Of a stretch of DNA of 64,000 nucleotides, positions 10,180 to 19,917 are shown one piece after another. The DNA is from Streptomyces scabichelini. GTDB taxonomy: Bacteria; Actinomycetota; Actinomycetes; Streptomycetales; Streptomycetaceae. The stretch covers positions 1 to 64,000 of the forward strand of contig NZ_JAAKZY010000019.1 in NCBI RefSeq assembly GCF_011045015.1. Direction: 5' to 3'. The notes under the pieces are model-generated. The model saw only the letters and a program-made list of their open reading frames with translations. It did not search any database and had not been told where the DNA came from. Positions within the stretch are counted from its first letter, which is position 1. The number at the start of each line of letters is the position of its first letter. Made by a program: the position numbers and the translations under genes.

Positions 10180-10893
10180 ATGGCCCCACCGAACCGGCAG
10201 CGGACGAACCGGCGCGCGATCTACACGACGCTGCGTCAGATGGTTCTGACCCTCGAACTCCCGCCCGGCGCCGCCCTGTCGGAGAACGAGCTCGCCGCGT
10301 CGCTCGGTGTGAGCCGCACGCCGGTACGGGAGAGCCTGATCCTTCTCGCGCAGGAGGGCCTGGTGCAGGTCTTCCCGCAGATCGGGTCGTTCGTCTCCCG
10401 GGTGGACCCGGCGCAGGTCGCGGACGCCCAGTTCCTGCGGGAAGCCGTCGAACTCGCCTCGCTCGACGACCTGCCGCCCGAGCTCGACCCGGCGCTCGTC
10501 ACGGAACTGCGCGGCAACCTGGAACAGCAGCAGCGCGCGGACCTCGGACTCGAGGAGTTCTTCGAGCTGGACGAGGCCTTCCATCAGGGCCTGATGCGGC
10601 TGAGCGGCCATGGCAACGCCTGGACGACCGTCGCCGCCGCCAAGGGCCATCTGGACCGGGCCAGGCGCCTCGGCCTCCACGAGAACGTGTCGCCCGCCGT
10701 GTTCGCCGCCCAGCATCACGAGATCTTCGACGCGGTCGTCGGCGGTGATGTGCCGCTCGCGCGCACCGCGATGCGCTCCCACCTGCGGGCCGTCTTCAGC
10801 GACATCGAGCGCATCCGCGCCCACTCACCGGAGCTGTTCGCCTCCGGCCCCTCGAAGGCACCGGTGCGCCGGAACGTCGTGGTCTGGGAGTAG
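10180..10893 (+). CDS. GntR-family (FadR subfamily) transcriptional regulator
   Basis: A 237-residue repressor. The N-terminal winged helix (about residues 5-75) has PPGAALSENELAASLGVSRTPVRESLILLAQEGLVQVFPQIGSFV. The C-terminal FCD-type helical domain has ELDEAFHQGLMRLSGH and QHHEIFDAVVGGD, which supply the usual metal or ligand histidines. It is divergent from manD with a 12-bp operator palindrome between them, so it probably controls the uronate operon and itself in response to fructuronate or a related acid. The ATG at 10180 gives the correct family N-terminus. Confidence 0.88.
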   Translation: MAPPNRQRTNRRAIYTTLRQMVLTLELPPGAALSENELAASLGVSRTPVRESLILLAQEGLVQVFPQIGSFVSRVDPAQVADAQFLREAVELASLDDLPPELDPALVTELRGNLEQQQRADLGLEEFFELDEAFHQGLMRLSGHGNAWTTVAAAKGHLDRARRLGLHENVSPAVFAAQHHEIFDAVVGGDVPLARTAMRSHLRAVFSDIERIRAHSPELFASGPSKAPVRRNVVVWE

Positions 10894-10930
10894 CCGTCCC
10901 AGGAGCCCCCCTGTTCCCGGAACGGGACGG
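10894..10930 (+). terminator. Possible terminator after the GntR gene
   Basis: Arms CCGTCCC (10894-10900) and GGGACGG (10924-10930) flank an inner stem GTTCC-C-GGAAC. It begins at the base after the stop codon. There is no T-run, which is usual for high-GC actinomycete terminators. Confidence 0.45.
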
Positions 10931-11049
10931 GTGGTCGATGCGGTCCATCGGCAGCCGCCGCCGGTCGGCGTTCCATCGTGCCCCTGGCACCCTTTGGACG
11001 GCATACCACGCCATAGCGGTACAAACATCGCGCGACGCGGCACAAAATT

Positions 11050-11060
11050 AGAACCATTCT
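11050..11060. promoter_or_regulatory. Candidate FurA operator upstream of furA-katG
   Basis: AGAA-CCA-TTCT dyad inside an unusually AT-rich patch (11042-11066), 42 bp before the furA start. FurA-type peroxide sensors bind AT-rich dyads overlapping their own promoter (established for Streptomyces furA-cpeB/catC operons). The exact site here is inferred by position and symmetry. Confidence 0.5.
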
Positions 11061-11101
11061 TTTTCTTGAGTCATTCGTGTTTGTCGAGGTAGGTTTGCGT
11101 C

Positions 11102-11542
11102 ATGACCACATCCCGGCAGCCCCCGACCACCGCCGAGGAGCTGCGCGGTGTCGGCCTGCGGGTGACGTCCGCCCGTGTCGCACTGCTCGAGACCGTCCGG
11201 GGCGGTGACCACCTCGGAGTCGAGGCGATCGCCTCCGGGGTGCGTGATCGCGTGGGCCACATCTCCCTGCAGGCCGTGTACGACGCCCTCCACGCACTGA
11301 CCGCGGCGGGACTCGTACGCCGCATCGAACCGCCCGGCAGCCCGGCCCGGTTCGAGGGAAGGGTCGGCGACAACCATCACCACCTGGTGTGCCGGTCGTG
11401 CGGCGTCGTCGCCGACGTCGACTGTGCGGTCGGCCACGCCCCCTGCCTGACCGCGTCCGACGACCGCGGCTTCTCGGTCGACGAGGCCGAGGTCGTCTAC
11501 TGGGGCCTGTGTCCCGGCTGTTCCACCGCCCGCAGTGCCTGA
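11102..11542 (+). CDS. furA: Fur-family peroxide-responsive repressor (FurA/CatR type)
   Basis: A 146-residue Fur-family protein. The winged helix (about residues 10-85) contains LRGVGLRVTSARVALLETV and HISLQAVYDALHALTAAGLV. The dimerisation/metal region has DNHHHLVCRSCG with its metal-binding histidines and CxxC, and a second CxxC in LCPGCST. FurA proteins repress the adjacent catalase-peroxidase gene and are inactivated by peroxide. It lies 33 bp upstream of katG in the same direction, which is the standard furA-katG operon of actinomycetes. Confidence 0.92.
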   Translation: MTTSRQPPTTAEELRGVGLRVTSARVALLETVRGGDHLGVEAIASGVRDRVGHISLQAVYDALHALTAAGLVRRIEPPGSPARFEGRVGDNHHHLVCRSCGVVADVDCAVGHAPCLTASDDRGFSVDEAEVVYWGLCPGCSTARSA

Positions 11543-11560
11543 GCACCATGATTCACCTAG

Positions 11561-13792
<2,232 letters not shown>

Positions 13793-13807
13793 ACGATCTG
13801 ATCACGA

Positions 13808-13845
13808 CGTCCGGGCCGGCCGACGCAAGTCGGCCGGCCCGGACG
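13808..13845. terminator. Strong hairpin between katG and the convergent luxC-type gene
   Basis: A 17-bp perfect stem (13808-13824 with 13829-13845) closed by a GCAA tetraloop. It lies between two converging genes, so it can serve as a bidirectional terminator. Confidence 0.85.
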
Positions 13846-13884
13846 CATCTTTGATCACGGCCCGCGCAGGTCAGCCCGCGCGGG

Positions 13885-15306
13885 TCACTCGTCGTTCACC
13901 CAGCGCATGAGCCGCCGCAAGGGGTGGAAGCCGTCGTGGGAGAGGCCCGGCGGCATGCCGCCCGCCCTGCCGAGGGAGACCACGCGCTGCACGCCTGCGC
14001 AGGCCAGGGCGTCGCGCAGTTCCGCCTTGCGGGCATCGGGGTACACGCCGACCGTCTGGGTGGCGACACCGGCATACGCGACGGCGTCGGAGAGGGCGGC
14101 GACGGGGACGACGTTGACGATCTTGCCGTCGGGATGGAACTCGACCGGTTCGGGAGAGCGGATGACCAGGCCCCCGCCGTCGTATCCGCCCCACACCCGG
14201 TATTCGGGCGCCAGAGACCGCAGTACGTCGATCTCCTCGCGGAGTTCCGCGGGAACCCGCGGCCCGTCGGCCGAGCTGAACTCCCGGGCGATCCCCAGAC
14301 GTTCGCACAGCAGCGCGGCGTAGCGGTCGGCCTGCTCCTCGGAACCCTCGACGAACTGGAAGCGGCTGGCCACACAGGCCTGCTGGTTGAAGAACGTGGC
14401 GTCGACAGCGGCCGCGTCGGCGGCCCGGTCCAGGGCCTCGGCGGACGCGAAGGCCTCGCGGCCGATCACCGAGATGGACGTCTTGGGATCGAAGGAGACG
14501 AGTTCGAATCCCGGCCCCACGTATCTCAGCGCACCGCGGATGGTGGCCTCACCGCCCCAGGCGACCAGCTTGTCGAAGAACTGCGGCCGGAACAGCACGC
14601 TCTCCACGGCCTCGTCGCCGCCGCGCCAGTACACCGCGGAGAACGAGCGCACCACGGGGTGACCGGGCGCCACCGAGGCCATCGTGCGCAGGATCGCGGT
14701 CGCGGTGAACAGGTCGTTCGAGGGCAGTTTCAGCAGGTTGACGCCTTTGGTGAGGGCACCGCGCACGACGGACATCGCCGCGACGCCGGGGGCGTTGCCG
14801 GCGATGATGTGCACCAGACGCGGGGGAAACGCGCGGATGGCCGAGGTCCGGCCTTCGGGCAGCCGCACCTCGCGCCAGCCGTCGAGCATCTCCGCCCCGC
14901 CGAGTTCGTGGTCTATCTGGGCGTACAGGGCGGGCCGCTGGAAGCCGCGCCACAGCGCGGCGTAGGCGCGTTCGAGCACCTCCCCGGGGAGCGGGCTGAC
15001 CCGGACCAGGCGGTCGAGCGCCTCGGCGAGCAGACCGTCCCGGTCCGCTTTGAGTGCCTCCCCGGTCTCCACCAGCAGGTCGACGATCTCCGCGACGGGC
15101 ATGTGGAAGGCGGGGCCGGGTTCGGTACGGGGCCACACCAGGCGGTCCAGGTCGAGTGCCGGCGTGGTGAAGGCCGCGCCGGGGCGGCCGTGGCGCGTGT
15201 GCGGGGTCCGGTCGGCCTCGCCGCGGACGACGTGCACCACGGCCACCGGACCGTCCGCCTCCTGCCGTCCGGCCGCTTCGGTGCCGTCAAGCGTCGTCCC
15301 GGTCAT
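13885..15306 (-). CDS. LuxC-type acyl-CoA/acyl-protein reductase
   Basis: A 473-residue protein of the LuxC branch of the aldehyde dehydrogenase fold. It shows FPPRLVHIIAGNAPGVAAMSVVRGAL, KLPSNDLFTATAI, GGEATIRGALRYVGPG, SFDPKTSISVIGREAF and the nucleophile region FFNQQACVASRFQFVEG. LuxC enzymes reduce an acyl group held as thioester to the fatty aldehyde with NADPH. The ATG at 15306 overlaps the stop of the LuxE-type gene (ATGA), so the two products are translationally coupled. No luxA/luxB-like luciferase or LuxD thioesterase gene is nearby. The acyl substrate is unknown. Confidence 0.85.
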   Translation of the reverse strand: MTGTTLDGTEAAGRQEADGPVAVVHVVRGEADRTPHTRHGRPGAAFTTPALDLDRLVWPRTEPGPAFHMPVAEIVDLLVETGEALKADRDGLLAEALDRLVRVSPLPGEVLERAYAALWRGFQRPALYAQIDHELGGAEMLDGWREVRLPEGRTSAIRAFPPRLVHIIAGNAPGVAAMSVVRGALTKGVNLLKLPSNDLFTATAILRTMASVAPGHPVVRSFSAVYWRGGDEAVESVLFRPQFFDKLVAWGGEATIRGALRYVGPGFELVSFDPKTSISVIGREAFASAEALDRAADAAAVDATFFNQQACVASRFQFVEGSEEQADRYAALLCERLGIAREFSSADGPRVPAELREEIDVLRSLAPEYRVWGGYDGGGLVIRSPEPVEFHPDGKIVNVVPVAALSDAVAYAGVATQTVGVYPDARKAELRDALACAGVQRVVSLGRAGGMPPGLSHDGFHPLRRLMRWVNDE

Positions 15307-16652
15307 CCGTGGATCATCCCCCGCACGTAGGAGTCGAGCGTCGCGGCGCAGGTGATCTTGTCGTCGCCGCCGAGGTCCCCGTACCGATGGATGTCCGGCA
15401 GGACGACGGGTCCCGGTCGGCCGCAGTCGCACGGCGAGAAGTCCACGAAGACGCGGTCGCCGGTGATCAGTCCGCCCCAGCGTCCGGACAGGGAGACGTC
15501 CAGGAAGGCGAACCGGCCCTCCACCACGCCGTGTCCGGTGTTCAGCAGCTTCTCGCCCGCCTCGTCGAGGACCAGCGGAATCACCCACGGGGGCACGTGG
15601 TAGCGGCCCTTCTCGCAGGCCGGGCAGGAACCCTGCAGCTCCGTCATGCCGTAGCTGCGCACCCGCCGGACGCCGTGGTAGAAGGCGGCCAACTGCTGCT
15701 GGTAGTCGTCGGGCAGCGCACGGCCCTTGTTGCCACCACCGCTGAGCACCAGGGTGTCCGGGTGCAGGCCTCCGTCGGGCACGCCTCGGGCCCGCAGTGC
15801 CTGGATCAGGGCGAACTGCTGGTTGTTCATCCCGGCGATCAGCAGCGGCTCGTCACGGTGTTCGGCGATGTCGTCGACGATCCGGGCCACGGCCGCGCCC
15901 AACTCCTGCTCCCGCGCCTCGGACGAAGACTCGAAGGAGCTGATCTCCTGCGGGGTCGCGGTGCCCTCGGCCATCCGCCGGCGCAGCAGCGCGCTGCTCA
16001 GCAGCTCGGACACCCTCAGTGGCTCGTCGGTCAGCAGCCGGGTCTCGCCGGGCCGCGCGAAGACCTCCGCGTGCCAGAGGAAGCCGTCGATGGAACGCAT
16101 CGGGCCGCTCGCCGGAGCCAGCAGATAGCCGCGCCTCGTGGGCTTCGGCGGCAGTGGGTCGGGCCAGCAGGTGAGGTGCTCCAGGATGTCGTGCAGGAAT
16201 ACCAGGTCGCTCGTGTCGCAGTTGAGGAAGGACACCTTCCCGGACGTACCGCTGGTGATGTACGGCCGGTGACCGGTGGCCGTGACACGTTCGGTCCATT
16301 CGTCGATGTCCCGTACGCCCTCGACGTCGACGTCGTCCGGCTCGACGACGGACACGGTCGAGTACCAGCGCAGCAGCCGATCCCACCGGCCACCGTCGAT
16401 GAGGGAGACGGGGTACGACTTGTAGCTCGTGTGCGAGAACAGCAGCGGCACGAGATCGTCGAAACCGGTGACCTCGCGGACGCCGGTCTCCTCCGCGCGG
16501 GTACGCAGCAGCGGGATCCGCTCACGGTGCGCGGCGAAGGCCTCCCGGGCGGCTTCGAGCTGCAACTCCCGCACTTCCTCGGCGGGACGGCCGAAGGCGT
16601 CGCCGGACGGGACCAGGGCCCGGATCTGCTCGCGTGCGCTTGACACAGACAT
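15303..16652 (-). CDS. LuxE-type acyl-protein synthetase
   Basis: A 449-residue adenylating enzyme. The key motif YITSGTSGKVSFLN matches the phosphate-binding loop of LuxE. VLSGGGNKGRALPDDYQQQLAAFY and RSYGMTELQGS correspond to the later adenylation motifs. Cysteines near the C-terminus (SPCDCGR, KITCAATLD) could supply the acyl-acceptor thiol known from LuxE. The family activates a fatty acid as acyl-AMP and hands it to LuxC. The ATG at 16652 is only two bases from a GAGG sequence; a GTG at 16646 is better spaced and may be the true start. The upstream region is strikingly AT-rich. Confidence 0.82.
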   Translation of the reverse strand: MSVSSAREQIRALVPSGDAFGRPAEEVRELQLEAAREAFAAHRERIPLLRTRAEETGVREVTGFDDLVPLLFSHTSYKSYPVSLIDGGRWDRLLRWYSTVSVVEPDDVDVEGVRDIDEWTERVTATGHRPYITSGTSGKVSFLNCDTSDLVFLHDILEHLTCWPDPLPPKPTRRGYLLAPASGPMRSIDGFLWHAEVFARPGETRLLTDEPLRVSELLSSALLRRRMAEGTATPQEISSFESSSEAREQELGAAVARIVDDIAEHRDEPLLIAGMNNQQFALIQALRARGVPDGGLHPDTLVLSGGGNKGRALPDDYQQQLAAFYHGVRRVRSYGMTELQGSCPACEKGRYHVPPWVIPLVLDEAGEKLLNTGHGVVEGRFAFLDVSLSGRWGGLITGDRVFVDFSPCDCGRPGPVVLPDIHRYGDLGGDDKITCAATLDSYVRGMIHG

Positions 16653-16725
16653 CACCTCAATCAGTTGGCGCGATGACGAGGTCGAGATGGCGAACAGCAT
16701 GAAGGCCAGGCATCAGTTAGTGAAG

Positions 16726-16751
16726 TACTCTCGGAGTAATTATTTAAATAA
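16726..16751 (-). promoter_or_regulatory. AT-rich promoter region with two palindromes before luxE
   Basis: TACTC-TCG-GAGTA (16726-16738) is followed at once by the perfect 12-bp palindrome TTATTTAAATAA (16740-16751). Such AT content is exceptional in this DNA. The position upstream of the LuxE-type gene suggests a promoter with regulator sites (inference). Confidence 0.45.
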
Positions 16752-16784
16752 ATAGCCTGTCTCGCTTGCGGACCGCTCGCGAAA

Positions 16785-16822
16785 AAGGGCCTCCGCAGGC
16801 TGTTCGCCTGCGAAGACCCTTC
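16785..16822 (-). terminator. Intrinsic terminator of the DUF4394 gene
   Basis: On the minus strand a stem (AAGGG plus GCAGGC-rich arms, apex around 16801-16805) is followed by CCCTTTTTC. The T-run makes this a classical Rho-independent terminator reading in the direction of the DUF4394 gene. Confidence 0.8.
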
Positions 16823-16856
16823 ACAACCGGCGGGCCGCCGTGCGTGTCGGTGCGGG

Positions 16857-17732
16857 TCAGCTTCCGGTGAGGGTGACCGCCACGGACGTGATGTTCAGCG
16901 GGAACCGGGCGATCGGAGTCGGTTCACCGGTGACGAGGTTGACGCTGTAGAGCGTCGGGGTGCTCGCGCCGTACGGGGTGAGCGAGGCGAACGCAGCGAC
17001 CGACGTCGTCTTGCCGTTGGTCAGGTAACTGAAGATGTCCAGGCCCGCGTTGGGCTGCGCGTCGAAGCCGAGGGAGCCGACCGTGGACAGCGTGCCGTTG
17101 TTGGCCGGCGCCTGGAGGACGAGGTTGTCCGTCGTGGTGTCGATGCCGTACAGGAGCGTCCCGGTGGCGGCGACCAGGTCGTTGTTCGTGTAGCCGGACG
17201 CGGTGACGCCCCGGGTCGGCCCGGTGAGCGGCGGGGTGGTCAGCGTGGTGTCCTCGACCGTGGTGTGGTCATTGAGGTTGTGCCGCAGGTTCTGGCCATT
17301 GTCGCTGACGACCCGGAGCCGGTCGGCCGCCGGGTTGAAGTCGAAGCCGAAGTTGGTGCCGTACAGCGGGACTTGGAGCTGGGAGACCTTGGTGACCACC
17401 ACGTCGGAGGTCTGCGGCGGGGTCTTGATCGTGTAGATGCCGCCCTTCTCACCGAGGCCGTACATCAGGCCGTTCTGGACCCGGTGGTCGATGGCGAGCA
17501 GCTTGGTGTCGCCACTGAGGCCGGTGATGACCTGGACCCAGTCGAGCCGGTCCGGCCGGTCCGTGGTGAAGGTGGCCATCAGGCTGCCGTCGCCGGTGAT
17601 CCCGAAGGCCCGCAAGCTGGGCGTGGCGGTGGTGGCGGCCGAACCGGTGCCGGGCGCGCTCACCAGCAGTGCCGCGGAAACGGACAGGACCGCGGCCGCC
17701 GCCGCGAGTCTCTTTCTGATTCCTGCTTTCAT
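16857..17732 (-). CDS. Secreted DUF4394-domain protein
   Basis: A 291-residue exported protein. A signal peptide spans residues 1 to about 32 (MKAGIRKRL, hydrophobic core, then PGTGSA-A). The mature part is one DUF4394 domain with repeated strand motifs such as FGITGDGSLMATFTTDRP, GTNFGFDFNPAADRLRVVSDNGQN, TASGYTNNDL and GTLLYGIDTTTDNL. This suggests a beta-propeller-like structure, and the biochemical role is unknown. The ATG at 17732 has an exceptionally strong GGGAGGGGA Shine-Dalgarno. It is divergent from the PucR-type regulator, which may control it. Confidence 0.82.
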   Translation of the reverse strand: MKAGIRKRLAAAAAVLSVSAALLVSAPGTGSAATTATPSLRAFGITGDGSLMATFTTDRPDRLDWVQVITGLSGDTKLLAIDHRVQNGLMYGLGEKGGIYTIKTPPQTSDVVVTKVSQLQVPLYGTNFGFDFNPAADRLRVVSDNGQNLRHNLNDHTTVEDTTLTTPPLTGPTRGVTASGYTNNDLVAATGTLLYGIDTTTDNLVLQAPANNGTLSTVGSLGFDAQPNAGLDIFSYLTNGKTTSVAAFASLTPYGASTPTLYSVNLVTGEPTPIARFPLNITSVAVTLTGS

Positions 17733-17785
17733 CAGTGTTCCCCTCCCGTTCGATCGAATGCCATCGAGGAAAATTGCACACGCGA

Positions 17786-17808
17786 TGCGAATCTCTGCGA
17801 ATGCGAAT
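17786..17808. repeat. Three TGCGAAT heptamers upstream of the DUF4394 gene
   Basis: TGCGAAT occurs at 17786-17792, 17796-17802 and 17802-17808. The array is 54-76 bp upstream of the DUF4394 start in a region of reduced GC, a plausible position for activator or repressor binding. Confidence 0.35.
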
Positions 17809-18012
17809 TTCGGCATGTTGACGACTGTCATTTAGCCGCCTTCACCGCAGCTCCACAACCGGATCAAGGAACAACGCCGCCTTGATTCGGAAACTTTGCG
17901 CACCATGACAAATACCCGGGCAGGTCAAAGGCCGTCGATTCACGCGAAGTGATAAAACCACGTCCGGATTTCGCCTGTCGATCCGCTCACCTGCGATGGC
18001 AGGCTCCCGCCC

Positions 18013-19218
18013 ATGGGAAGCCTCTTCGCCGAACTGACCCGGCAGGCGCCGACCAACGCCCGCCGTGAGGTCGAGACGTATCTGCGCGAGATTCCGGAGT
18101 TCCGTTCGTGGGAAACCAACCCCCGGGCCAAAGCAGAGACGATGGAATACTCGGTGTGGCTGCGGCGCCGCACGATCGAGCTGTCTCCGGACAACAGCGA
18201 GCTGACCGACGACGACCTCCGCTACATCGCGACCATCGGCGAGGTACGGGCCGATGCCGGAATGTCCTCGGATTCGCGGCAGCAGGTACTGCAACTGCAC
18301 ACCATGCTCATGCTGCGCGACATCCATGAGGCGGCCGAGGGCCTGCGCGGCGGCGATGTCGAGGAACTCATGCAGGTGATGACCTGGTTCGCCCCGCAGG
18401 GCGACCGCGGCATCGTCGCCTACCGACACGGCTTCGTGACGGTGCTGCGCCGCCGACTGCCCTACGTCGAACAGGTCGCCCTGCTGGCCAGGTCACTGCT
18501 GACCGGCGACCCCATGGCCGCGGACCTCGCAGCCGCCCTCGACCTGGAACTCCCCGAATTCTGCGCCGTCACGGTGATCCGCGTGCCGGACCGCCCCTTG
18601 GGCGACCATGATCTGGACATCGAGATCGAAACGCTCGTGAAGACACACCGGGTACCGGCCGTCTGGTATCCGGAGAGCGGCACGAAGGGCGGTGAGCTGA
18701 TCGCCGTCGTGCCGTGTGCCGACGAGGAGATACGGCTGCCCTCGGCACCCGGCGCCGTAGCCGACCTCGTCGGGGACTTCGCCGAGGCACTCGGCCGCCC
18801 CTGCGCCGCCGGCACCGCCACCGCACCGCTCGACGAACTCCCCGCCGCCCTCAAACGGGCCCGCCGGATCAGCAAGACGGCCCCGCTGGGGAAGCCGTCC
18901 CGCCGATTGCGGCCGTCCACCATGGCGGACGTCTTCGTCGAACTCGCGGTCGCGGACGTGCCGTTCATCGACGCCTGGCTCCACACAGTGGCCCGGAGGC
19001 TCGAACCGGGCCCGGACCTCGTGACCACGCTCGATGCCTACTACCGCCACGACATGAACCGCGGCGCGGCGGCAGCGTCCCTCAACGTCCACCCGCGCAC
19101 CCTGGACTACCGCCTGCGCCGGGTCGGTGAACTCACCGGTATCGACCCGGGTTCGGCGCACGGCATACGCACGCTCAGCGCCGTCGTGACGCGGCGGCTG
19201 TCGGACGCGTGGGCCTGA
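18013..19218 (+). CDS. PucR/CdaR-type helix-turn-helix regulator
   Basis: A 401-residue protein. The N-terminal two thirds are helical and resemble the sensory part of PucR-like regulators of actinomycetes (SWETNPRAKAETMEYSVWLRRRTIEL, MLRDIHEAAEGLRGGDVEELM). The C-terminal 60 residues form the PucR-type HTH: LVTTLDAYYRHDMNRGAAAASLNVHPRTLDYRLRRVGELTGID. No enzyme domain is visible. It is divergent from the DUF4394 gene and its target is unknown. An ATG at 18013 is the only plausible start in frame near the conserved N-terminus. Confidence 0.8.
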   Translation: MGSLFAELTRQAPTNARREVETYLREIPEFRSWETNPRAKAETMEYSVWLRRRTIELSPDNSELTDDDLRYIATIGEVRADAGMSSDSRQQVLQLHTMLMLRDIHEAAEGLRGGDVEELMQVMTWFAPQGDRGIVAYRHGFVTVLRRRLPYVEQVALLARSLLTGDPMAADLAAALDLELPEFCAVTVIRVPDRPLGDHDLDIEIETLVKTHRVPAVWYPESGTKGGELIAVVPCADEEIRLPSAPGAVADLVGDFAEALGRPCAAGTATAPLDELPAALKRARRISKTAPLGKPSRRLRPSTMADVFVELAVADVPFIDAWLHTVARRLEPGPDLVTTLDAYYRHDMNRGAAAASLNVHPRTLDYRLRRVGELTGIDPGSAHGIRTLSAVVTRRLSDAWA

Positions 19219-19231
19219 CTCCGCGCCGAGC

Positions 19232-19277
19232 GACACCGTCACCCCCATACCGGAGTGACACCGTCACTCCCGTACCG
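19232..19277. repeat. 21-bp direct repeat enclosing a perfect palindrome
   Basis: Two 21-bp copies (19232-19252 and 19257-19277, two mismatches) read GACACCGTCAC-Y-CCC-R-TACCG. Between and across them lies the perfect dyad GGAGTGAC-ACC-GTCACTCC (19252-19270). It starts 14 bp after the PucR-type gene. It could be a U-tract-less terminator or a regulator binding array. Confidence 0.55.
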
Positions 19278-19718
19278 ACAGCGCATCCACGGTCCCATGA
19301 TGCAGACCCTGCGCACGGCGTGCCAGGCGTTGCCCGGAAACCACTCGATTCCGAAGGCGCAGGCGCAGGCCCCGCGTCCGGCGGATGCGCACCTCGGCGC
19401 CAGCCGAAGCGCCTGACCCAATACGGCGCGCCCCACACACACGCCCGCAAGGCCACCGAGCGGTAGCTGCCCTGAGCTGATCAGATCCCCCTGGCCGGTG
19501 CGCCTGCGGAGCGGCTCACCACTCCGGACCGGCCCTCCTGCACTCCAACGCGCGCGGGCCCGGTCACGGTTGTGGAAGCGCCACCGGCGCGGACACTCCG
19601 CGCCACGCCGCTCCATGGGCCACTGCACGGCCGGCCATCGCGCACGGCCTCATGCTCTCTCCGGATTCATGGCGCACAGGAGGCAGCGAGGTCGCCGCAT
19701 TGCGACAGCGTCACCTAA

Positions 19719-19737
19719 TTGTTATGGCGGATGACAA
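19719..19737. promoter_or_regulatory. Candidate repressor dyad in the xylF upstream region
   Basis: TTGTTAT-GGCGG-ATGACAA, a 7-bp inverted repeat with one mismatch in an AT-rich patch, 181 bp before xylF. It is a possible target for the ROK regulator at the end of the operon (inference). Confidence 0.35.
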
Positions 19738-19917
19738 ATAGCGCCTCCCGCACTCTGGCGCACGGGTTCCGGAGCGCCGTAAGTTCCCGCTCACAACATT
19801 CAGCCGGGCGGATCACCCGACACCCGGCAATTCCCCCGAGAGCGCGCTTCTCGCCTTCCTTCTCACCACCCTCGTACGTCCGGTCGTCCGGCCGTAACAC
19901 CAGAAAGGACCCTGCCC

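Larger units (their letters stand above)
19219..19917. other. 699-bp region without a credible gene, upstream of xylF
   Basis: No open frame here has actinomycete third-position bias, a ribosome-binding site or recognisable homology. The left end carries a direct repeat and palindrome (19232-19277). The right end carries an AT-rich stretch and an imperfect dyad (19719-19737) about 180 bp before xylF. The xyl promoter and a long untranslated leader probably lie in the right half. Confidence 0.6.

Noticed and set aside
19239..19628. Possible 129-codon gene in the xylF upstream gap
   Set aside because: Arg/Cys/Trp-rich low-quality translation with no Shine-Dalgarno and no third-position GC pattern.
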